From Bacillota bacterium (GTDB lineage: Bacteria > Bacillota > Clostridia > Acetivibrionales > DSM-1351), in the NCBI GenBank assembly GCA_023436485.1, contig JAEZIU010000142.1, forward strand, positions 18,772-82,771: 64,000 bases of DNA, written 5' to 3'. The notes under the pieces are model-generated. The model worked only from the letters and a program-made list of their open reading frames with translations, was not told the origin of the DNA and did not search any database. Of the stretch, positions 58,001 to 64,000 are shown piece by piece (the stretch's first letter is position 1; every line of letters begins with the position of its first letter). The position numbers were made by a program, and so were the translations under genes.

Positions 58001-61000
58001 AAGTAGAGTAAAGAAAATGCAGGAGTTGGTAAAAGAACAGAATACCACTATAAATATTTTTCTTTTTTCTGTATATACCGTACTTCTTAACAAGTACAGC
58101 GCACAAAATGATATTACAATCGGATCACTTGTGGCAGGAAGACAGAATGCAGACCTTGAAAATGTGGTAGGAGCATTTATCAACTTCCTTCCAATAAGAA
58201 TGAAGTTGGGTACGAACCAAGAATTCATAGGTTTTTTGAAGAATGCAAAGGGTACAATATTAAAAGCTTATGACAACCAAAGCTATCCTTTTGACAAGAT
58301 TGTAGAAAATATATCTGGCAAAGTTGACCATTCCAGAAACCCCTTGTTTGATACTATGTTGGTTTTTCACAATCAGGTAAAGCATAGTGATAATATGGAA
58401 ATACAGGGTTTGAAGTTTTCACCGTATGATATTAATACAAATTCTTCGGCACTGGATTTTAAAATGGACATATTTTTTGATTCAGAGGGAAATTTGGAGT
58501 GCTTGTTGGAGTATAATTCAAATCTTTTTGAGGAAAGTTCCATGGAAGCACTTGGTAGACATTACAGTGAACTCATTCAAATGGTATTGGAAAATCCACG
58601 CAAAAAGATTTCCGAGATGAATTTGTTTTCAAATGATGAAAAAGTAAGTATTGAGCAAAAAAGAGCCGCTTCGCAAAAGCCGCAGCTGAATATTGTTATA
58701 AGTGCGACCTTTACTGCTGAGCTTGTGGAAAGCTATATAAAATGGTGGGGTAAGAATTTCAGTGAAGATATAAATGTCCAGTTTGCTCCCTATAATCAGG
58801 TATTCCAGGAACTGCTTGACCCGGAAAGCATTACTTCTATAAACCCGGGGATAAATGCATTATTCATCAGATTCGAAGATTGGATAAGGCATGATAATAC
58901 GGAAGACGAAGTAAAAATACAAAAAATTGAAACAAACTTTGAATATCTGAAAGATTTGATTCGACATAAAGAGAAAAAAGGCACATATTTTGTTGGAGTT
59001 TTTCCAACTTCTACGCACATAGCTTTAGGAGAGAAAATCTACAAATACATAGAGGATATGAATGTCAGGTGGAAACAGTTCCTTGAAGAAACAGAAGATA
59101 TATACACTGTGGACTTTACACAGCTGACAGATAGCTATAATTTGGAAGAGATATTTGATCCGATAAGTGACAAAGAAGGGCATATGCCATTCACCGATAA
59201 GTGTTTTGCGGCAATTGGAACAGAACTTGCGAGAAAGATATGTTCTTACAGAAAACAGTTATTCAAGGTTATAGTTCTGGACTGTGACAATACGCTGTGG
59301 AAGGGAATTTGCGGAGAAGACGGACCTACAGGCGTATCTGTAGAAGAGCCTTATGCGGAACTCCAAAAATTCATGATACAAAAGTCTGAAGAAGGTATGC
59401 TGCTGTGTTTATGCAGCAAGAACAATGAAGCAGACGTGTGGGAAGTATTTGAAAAAAATGAGCAGATGCTGTTAAAAAGGGAGCACTTAGCAGGCTGGGG
59501 AATAGGCTGGGAAGCAAAATCAAGCTTTATAAGGAAACTTGCAAAAGACCTCAATCTGGGTATCGATAGTTTTGTATTTTTAGATGACAGTCCGACAGAG
59601 TGTGCGGAGGTTATGATGAATTGCCCTGAGGTGTTGACCATCCAATTACCTGCAGACCCTGAAGCAATACCATCATTCCTTAAGCATATATGGGCATTTG
59701 ACAAGTTAAAAGTAACTGATGAAGACAGAAAACGCACAACTATGTATATTGAGGAGAGAAAAAGGCACGAATCGGAAGCGGATTATCTGTCACTTGATGA
59801 ATTTATTAAAGAGCTGAAACTGAAGATCAGTATAAACAAAATAGATTTATCTCAAATATCAAGAGTATCACAGCTAACGCAGAGAACAAACCAGTTTAAT
59901 TTAAGTGTAATACGCCGTAATGTAAAGGAAATCAATGAACTTATAACTAGGCCGGGAATCAGCTGCCGTGTTATAGAAGCTAGTGACAGGTTCGGGGACT
60001 ACGGACTTGTGGGAGTTTTGATTACCGCTGAAAAAGAAGAAAAAATGTTTATTGACACTTTCCTTTTAAGTTGCAGGATATTGGGTAAAAGGATAGAAAA
60101 CGCTATATTCCAACAGCTTAAAAAGTACTGTGAAAACAATAATATTTGTACAATTGAAATGTCTTATAAGCCAACAGCCAAAAATAAGCTCGTTTCAGAT
60201 TTTGCTGAGGTGATTGGTTTTGTGAAGACAACTGAAAATGATGAATATATCAATTATTCCATACCCGTTGAGGAATTACCGGAACCCGATGATGTAGTTG
60301 ACTGCTACTTTGATTCTACCTATAGAATAGCTAAGGAAATAGATGATCCTGAGTCAACTCATTTTCTGACCAGTCACATGTCTGACAACATACAAAAATG
60401 TAGTGAAGATAATGACGCTTCCGGCAAACAAACAGTAAGTAAATCAAATATAAACTCCTATAAATGGGATGTGAATATAATAAATGAAAGAAATCTGCTG
60501 CACAAAAATCATTTGATGCCGCTAATGAACCATACTGCACAGGATATACTTAAACTGCCTGTCAGCGAAGTGAAAGAAAGGAATATCAGAAGAGTTGAGT
60601 ATGAAGAACCAACCAATGAAACGGAAGAAATACTGGTACAAATATGGTGCGATGTCCTAAAAATGGAGAATATTGGAATAAATGATGATTTCTTTGAGCT
60701 TGGCGGTCATTCTTTAAAAGCCATGAAGCTGATTCATTTGGTAAATGAAAGGCTAAATACACAGCTCTCACTTATGAATATATTAAAGCTACATACGATT
60801 AAGGAACTGGCAAATTATATTTCTAAATCCATGTACTATTCAGGAGAGATTTTTTCTGAACAGCCGTTTGTTTTGCTTAATAAAAAAGCCAAACAAAATG
60901 TATTTGCATTCCCTTCATTGATAGGATATGCAATCGGGTACAATCGGTTGGCTATGAAAGTTAAATCAGCATCCTTTTATAGCTTTGAGTTTCTGGAGGC

Positions 61001-61562
61001 AGAGGACAGGATCCACAAGTATATAGATGCGATAACAAGCATACAGCCGGAAGGACCCTATGTTCTGTTAGGATATTCAGCCGGTGCGAATCTTGCATAC
61101 GAGGTTGGAAAAGAATTGGAAAGGTTAGGCCATAAGGTATCTGACTTGATTGTAATGGATGCGTCACCAAACAAAGAAGCGTATACTTCAATACCTTCTG
61201 AAGAACTGATTACATATGAGTTTACAAAAGAGAAGCTATTAATGTTCTTGTCTGACAATGAAGGATATAACGAAGATGAAGTTGATATTGAACGTGTACT
61301 TAAAGAGGTAGTTGATCATTCTCGCTTATACGCAGAGTACAGTCTGAAGCTCATTAATGAAAAGGGGATAAGCTCTAGGGTGCATCTTATCAGGTCAGAT
61401 AACTCAAAACATGACCCCCGCGGAGAAGAGTGGGTTGATTTTACCAATGGGTCAGTTGAAGTTTACAAGGGGATGGGGCCCCATGATGATATGATTTTTG
61501 AGAAATATGCTGACCAGAACGGAAGAATCATCAATGACATTCTGACAAAAACCATGATCTAG
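55068..61562 (+). CDS. Terminal PKS-NRPS: KS-ACP-C-FkbH-PCP-TE
   Basis: From ATG 55068 (GAGG eight bases upstream) the protein has 2164 residues. An in-frame ATG at 54987, inside the end of the previous gene, has no ribosome site. Order: KS4 (Cys 198, EAHGSGT, NIGHL), post-KS linker, carrier with Ser 707, full C domain with HHIISDG (887), FkbH-like domain (about 1190-1750) with HAD motif VLDCDNTLWKG (Asp 1405 and 1407), second carrier with Ser 1882, and thioesterase with GYSAG (Ser 2004) and GPHDD. No KR or DH is present, so the added ketide should stay a beta-ketone. FkbH proteins load glyceryl units from 1,3-bisphosphoglycerate, so the C domain probably joins the chain to a glycerate-type unit, by ester formation if a hydroxyl attacks. 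TE then releases or cyclises. Confidence 0.9.
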   Translation: MLTKLVDFDINKADERVTVSCRENDDKKDIAIIGLAAKLPMAENVDEFWENLRDGIDCVRNIPESRRKDIEKLIKHYNVRDYEYADMAFLDHIDNFDYSFFGISPKEASLMDPNQRIFLETAWKSIEDAGYCGEKIKGSRTGVYVGFGGNMTYYDLVKRFDPSNSGMAFPGNIPSILASRVSYLLNLKGPSMLVDTACSSSLVALHIACNAIRNKECDMAIAGGIRLAFSPLKSGDGVIGTESSDGRTKSFDESADGSGGGEGVAALLLKPLAQALEDGDNIHAVIKGSSVNQDGTSVGITAPNPEAQEDVIVRAWKDSGINPETITYVEAHGSGTRLGDPIEIEGLQRAFGRYTNKKNFCAVGSVKTNIGHLGHAAGMAGLLKLVLALKNKELPASLHFKEPNRQINFEDSPVYVNPKLVKWEADGFPLRCGVSCFGISGTNCHVVLEEAPEKKIKEALQGKKNNILTLSAKSENSLYELVSQYYKFLEANKTVNIDDVCYTANTGREHHNFRLAIQVKDIDDLTNKLAILFKEKSLEATRNGIYFGKLEKSVLEKIDVINDEALQKTRQFVKGGKTTPDLLNDICSLYVKGAAIVWSEFYSGERLYRVSLPTYPFEQTRCWLDVPTVADETEVKDKAFNKSENKISYSEQEQATTENVQLNVVLSGRDDGNYSEMEKMVAKAMYEVLGVDEISIDRSFFDYGGHSLNAILFLSKIHKETGIEISLTDMFDISTVKDIAEYILEAKEKQYLTIAKAKEKEYYPLSPAQRRLYILNQLDSKGLTYNMPGAFVLEGRLDKDKFEDAFRKLVERHETLRTTFQTVDGEPVQIVHKSVEFKLEYYEQEEEEVSEKVKELIRPFTLNKAPLLRVGLIKIKEDKYIMVYDMHHIISDGMSMAIIVKEFMKLYRGYKLPALKLQYKDFSEWQNNLFETDIIAKQEEHWKDVFKGDIPLLAMPLDHKRPDILTFTGGKVKFTIHESRVKKMQELVKEQNTTINIFLFSVYTVLLNKYSAQNDITIGSLVAGRQNADLENVVGAFINFLPIRMKLGTNQEFIGFLKNAKGTILKAYDNQSYPFDKIVENISGKVDHSRNPLFDTMLVFHNQVKHSDNMEIQGLKFSPYDINTNSSALDFKMDIFFDSEGNLECLLEYNSNLFEESSMEALGRHYSELIQMVLENPRKKISEMNLFSNDEKVSIEQKRAASQKPQLNIVISATFTAELVESYIKWWGKNFSEDINVQFAPYNQVFQELLDPESITSINPGINALFIRFEDWIRHDNTEDEVKIQKIETNFEYLKDLIRHKEKKGTYFVGVFPTSTHIALGEKIYKYIEDMNVRWKQFLEETEDIYTVDFTQLTDSYNLEEIFDPISDKEGHMPFTDKCFAAIGTELARKICSYRKQLFKVIVLDCDNTLWKGICGEDGPTGVSVEEPYAELQKFMIQKSEEGMLLCLCSKNNEADVWEVFEKNEQMLLKREHLAGWGIGWEAKSSFIRKLAKDLNLGIDSFVFLDDSPTECAEVMMNCPEVLTIQLPADPEAIPSFLKHIWAFDKLKVTDEDRKRTTMYIEERKRHESEADYLSLDEFIKELKLKISINKIDLSQISRVSQLTQRTNQFNLSVIRRNVKEINELITRPGISCRVIEASDRFGDYGLVGVLITAEKEEKMFIDTFLLSCRILGKRIENAIFQQLKKYCENNNICTIEMSYKPTAKNKLVSDFAEVIGFVKTTENDEYINYSIPVEELPEPDDVVDCYFDSTYRIAKEIDDPESTHFLTSHMSDNIQKCSEDNDASGKQTVSKSNINSYKWDVNIINERNLLHKNHLMPLMNHTAQDILKLPVSEVKERNIRRVEYEEPTNETEEILVQIWCDVLKMENIGINDDFFELGGHSLKAMKLIHLVNERLNTQLSLMNILKLHTIKELANYISKSMYYSGEIFSEQPFVLLNKKAKQNVFAFPSLIGYAIGYNRLAMKVKSASFYSFEFLEAEDRIHKYIDAITSIQPEGPYVLLGYSAGANLAYEVGKELERLGHKVSDLIVMDASPNKEAYTSIPSEELITYEFTKEKLLMFLSDNEGYNEDEVDIERVLKEVVDHSRLYAEYSLKLINEKGISSRVHLIRSDNSKHDPRGEEWVDFTNGSVEVYKGMGPHDDMIFEKYADQNGRIINDILTKTMI

Positions 61563-61637
61563 TCCTCCGTTGTAACTGTACGCTATAAACCAATAAAGAG
61601 AAAATAGTTATAAATTATATTGAAGGGACGATGAAGA

Positions 61638-63266
61638 ATGTATACACAAAATCTTGAAATATCTAATTTGCCAACCATGAAGGAACCCATGAAACTGCTT
61701 ATGGTCAATATTTACCCGGATGATTCTATAGCCAGATATACGCTCTCCTCGTATGTGCTGAAGGCTTACCTTGACAGCAAGATTGCGGGGGACAACATGG
61801 TGGTAGAGGTAGTCAACTTCAGCCCGGCAATGTCCACGGAAAGTATTTGCAATGAAATAAAAAAACATTCTCCGAATGTAATCGGCTATAGCAGTTATGT
61901 ATGGAATATCGAAAAGTTCATTGATGTTATAAAAACCCTGCGGGCCGAAATGGATTTCGTACATATACTGGGAGGCCCTGAGATTTCAATGGAACGTATC
62001 ACTACCATTGGCGGCTCCAAGGTTGCAGATTTCTATATCATCGGTGAAGGTGAGATTAAGCTGACAAATTTGATGAAGTATCTCATGTTCAGAAATGCAG
62101 GAATGGAAATGCCGCTGCCTCCGGGTATTGTAGGATGGGAGAAAGATGGTGCTAATATGGTTTACCAAGAAGATGCTGCCATAGTACCCCTGGAGGACAT
62201 ACCATCCATATACCTGACGGGTGTTCTGGAGGACAAATATTATAAAGGCGGACAAGTATTCGTAGAAACCCAGCGCGGCTGCAAATACAGATGTAAATAT
62301 TGTGTTTACCATAAAAACCTTCCTCACGTGTCTTATTACCCCATAGGAAGAGTGTTGGAGGAGATTGATTACCTGATTGTAGAAAAAAAGGTTTTGGCAT
62401 TGAGGTTTATTGACGCTGTATTTACGTCCGATATGGATAGGGCCAAATTGATTGTGGAGCATCTGGCAGCTTTAAAAGAAAAGGGAATAAATATACCTTG
62501 GATATACTGGGAATTTGATTATGAAAGTGTTGATGACCGCTTTTTAGAGGGTGTTGCGACACTAAAAAAGAAGGATTATATCAACAACTGTGAAGAGGCT
62601 GTACCCGTAAACAGACCTCAGATATATTCACAGCTCCTAAAAGATTATACTGCCGTCAACTGCTTAGGGGTTCAGTCATTTAATGAAAAGTCCCTAAAAG
62701 CCGTTTCAAGGCGCCCGGTGGATCGGGAGCTATTCGGAAGCTTTATGGAAAAATGCAGGGAGCTTAATATCGTACTGAAAATGGATTTCATTTTGGGATT
62801 ACCCTTTGAAACCCTTGATTCCTATTTTGAGGGACTGGAATTTATATTGCCATTTTTAAGGCAAACGGATCACGTGCTGAATATCCATGTCCTGCAGGTT
62901 CTTCCCGGAACAGGGATTGAAAAGCTTTACGGTGACTATGATATGCAGTTTTCCATCAATGCACCTCATTGTGTCCTGTCAACCAACGGGATGAGCCGTG
63001 AAGAAATTTCATCGGCTTCCACCATAACGGCTGTTTTGTTCAGGATTATAAATTCACCTTTAAGAGAAGCTTTTTTCGAAATGAAGGAAAGGACAGGTGA
63101 AGGATACATATCTATCATCCGAAGTTTTGTTGATAAAATAATGGCAGATGAAAATTTTGCAAGCACTTCATTGGTCAAGGATGACAGGGTAGATGACGTT
63201 TATTGGAACCAGGATGTATTCAGGGAAATACCTACGGATTGGCTGCAGAATGAACTGAACGCATAG
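61638..63266 (+). CDS. Radical SAM protein with B12-binding-like N-terminal domain
   Basis: The 542-residue protein has an N-terminal Rossmann-like domain of the cobalamin-binding type (about 15-190, with ILGGPEIS and a GEGE turn) and a radical SAM core with CKYRCKYC, the CxxxCxxC cluster motif, at about residues 215-222. The DxHxxG cobalamin ligand motif is not evident. Homologues act in C-methylation, rearrangement and other radical chemistry in natural product pathways, but the reaction here cannot be told from the sequence. It follows the TE-containing synthase by 75 bases with a GAAGGGA site and is probably a tailoring enzyme. Methylation of an unactivated carbon in the product is one option. 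Confidence 0.82.
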   Translation: MYTQNLEISNLPTMKEPMKLLMVNIYPDDSIARYTLSSYVLKAYLDSKIAGDNMVVEVVNFSPAMSTESICNEIKKHSPNVIGYSSYVWNIEKFIDVIKTLRAEMDFVHILGGPEISMERITTIGGSKVADFYIIGEGEIKLTNLMKYLMFRNAGMEMPLPPGIVGWEKDGANMVYQEDAAIVPLEDIPSIYLTGVLEDKYYKGGQVFVETQRGCKYRCKYCVYHKNLPHVSYYPIGRVLEEIDYLIVEKKVLALRFIDAVFTSDMDRAKLIVEHLAALKEKGINIPWIYWEFDYESVDDRFLEGVATLKKKDYINNCEEAVPVNRPQIYSQLLKDYTAVNCLGVQSFNEKSLKAVSRRPVDRELFGSFMEKCRELNIVLKMDFILGLPFETLDSYFEGLEFILPFLRQTDHVLNIHVLQVLPGTGIEKLYGDYDMQFSINAPHCVLSTNGMSREEISSASTITAVLFRIINSPLREAFFEMKERTGEGYISIIRSFVDKIMADENFASTSLVKDDRVDDVYWNQDVFREIPTDWLQNELNA

Positions 63267-63326
63267 TGGGTTTGAATTAATACAAAAGGAATGTTTTATA
63301 TCACAGAGACATGGGAGTGAGGTATT

Positions 63327-64000
63327 ATGAAAAATGTTATTGAAGTGAAGGATTTGAAAAAGAGCTATGGTAAGTCAGAGGCGGTAAAAGGTGTCAATTT
63401 AGAAGTAAAAGAGGGCGAATTATTTGGTTTTCTGGGCCCTAACGGAGCAGGGAAAAGTACGACTATTAACATACTGTGCACTATGTTAAAACCTTCAAGT
63501 GGTACGGCATTAATCGGAGGCTATGATGTTATCAGACAAAAATCCAAAGTCAGGGAATCTATCGGGATTGTATTTCAGGATAACACCCTTGATGAAAAAT
63601 TAACGGCAAAAGAGAATTTGTTATTGCATTGCCGCTTCTATAACGTACCGACGAATGAAAGAAAAAGCCGTGTTGAAAGAGTATTGGAAATGGTGCAGCT
63701 ATCAGACAAAAGAGATAAATTTGTCGGGACATTTTCAGGAGGTATGAAAAGAAGATTGGAGATTGCAAGGGGACTATTGCACTACCCCAAAGTACTTTTC
63801 CTTGATGAGCCAACAGTAGGCCTTGATCCTCAAACCAGAGCAAATGTATGGGATTATATTGTCAAGCTTAAAGAGGAAATAGGAATCACGATTTTCCTTA
63901 CAACCCACTATATGGATGAGGCGGAAATCTGTAACAACATTGCCATAATCGATGATGGAAAGATAATAGCAACTGATACCCCCAGAGCTTTAAAGGACAG
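63327..64000 (+). CDS. ABC transporter ATP-binding protein, DrrA-type, cut by the window end
   Basis: The open frame starts at ATG 63327 after GAGTGAGG and runs off the window after about 224 codons. It has Walker A GPNGAGKST, the Q loop VFQDN, signature FSGGMKRRLEIARG, Walker B VLFLDEPTVGLDP and the H-loop TTHYMDEAE. This is the pattern of antibiotic exporter ATPases of the DrrA/CcmA group, which pair with a separate permease. The permease should be encoded just beyond base 64000. Export of, and self-resistance to, the cluster product is the natural role. The gene is the last visible part of the cluster. Confidence 0.93.
   Translation, partial: MKNVIEVKDLKKSYGKSEAVKGVNLEVKEGELFGFLGPNGAGKSTTINILCTMLKPSSGTALIGGYDVIRQKSKVRESIGIVFQDNTLDEKLTAKENLLLHCRFYNVPTNERKSRVERVLEMVQLSDKRDKFVGTFSGGMKRRLEIARGLLHYPKVLFLDEPTVGLDPQTRANVWDYIVKLKEEIGITIFLTTHYMDEAEICNNIAIIDDGKIIATDTPRALKD

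Larger units (their letters stand above)
17056..64000 (+). other. Hybrid trans-AT PKS/NRPS biosynthetic gene cluster (continues past the window)
   Basis: All genes from 17056 to the end are on one strand with short gaps. They include a FAAL-ACP loader, a stand-alone AT, five megasynthases without internal AT domains, a type II thioesterase, a radical SAM protein and an ABC exporter ATPase. I count four KS, five C, one Cy, one E and one Ox domain, four A domains and four partial C domains. The left limit is set by the promoter and palindrome after the Tn7 relic. The right limit is not seen. Confidence 0.9.

Overview
The window looks like low-GC, anaerobic, Clostridia-type Firmicute DNA. Ribosome binding sites are strong AGGAGG types, TTG and GTG starts are frequent, protein residue use is A/T-driven, and one promoter matches the sigma-A consensus. 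No rRNA, tRNA or housekeeping marker fixes the genus. Every supported gene lies on the + strand.

Region 1 (1-16234) is most of a canonical Tn7 element: tnsA (start outside the window), tnsB, tnsC, tnsD and tnsE in the classic order, then about 8 kb of cargo, then a left end with inverted TnsB-type sites ending near 16234. The transposition genes are damaged. tnsB is frameshifted near its start, tnsC has an in-frame TGA where a conserved Trp belongs, and tnsD is frameshifted early. The cargo is more A+T-rich than its surroundings. It holds a compact four-gene set (N6-adenine methyltransferase, protein with two GHKL ATPase domains, stand-alone receiver protein, HNH nuclease) followed by two proteins with DUF4365/PD-(D/E)xK-like nuclease domains. 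I read this as a defence island, and the four-gene set is the best candidate here for an undescribed anti-phage system.

Region 2 (16305-16790) is the relic of a second, divergent Tn7-like element: a right end with three tandem 20-bp TnsB-type repeats, and a tnsA cut off after about 115 codons. The order (left end of element 1, about 70 bp, right end of element 2) fits two successive insertions at one attachment site, the younger on the left.

Region 3 (16791-64000, running off the window) is a hybrid trans-AT PKS/NRPS biosynthetic cluster. A consensus promoter and a 32-bp near-palindrome precede a MutS-family ATPase gene and a type II thioesterase. Then come a fatty acyl-AMP ligase-ACP loader, a stand-alone acyltransferase and five megasynthases. 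Domain order: FAAL-ACP-halfC | KS-KR-ACP-KS-DH-KR-ACP | KS-DH-KR-ACP-C | halfC-A(Thr)-PCP-E-Cy-A(Cys)-PCP-Ox-C | halfC-A(Thr, with inserted methyltransferase)-PCP-C-A(Leu)-PCP-halfC | KS-ACP-C-FkbH-PCP-TE. A radical SAM enzyme and an ABC exporter ATPase follow.

Read collinearly, the line would start from a fatty acid, add three ketide units (one hydroxyl and two alkenes), then D-Thr, a Cys-derived thiazole, a probably methylated Thr, and Leu. It would add one unreduced ketide and couple the chain to a glycerate-type unit loaded by FkbH before thioesterase release. Amino-acid choices rest on specificity codes read by eye. The half condensation domains at subunit borders, the methyltransferase inside a Thr adenylation domain and the terminal C-FkbH-PCP-TE unit are the most unusual features of the assembly line.
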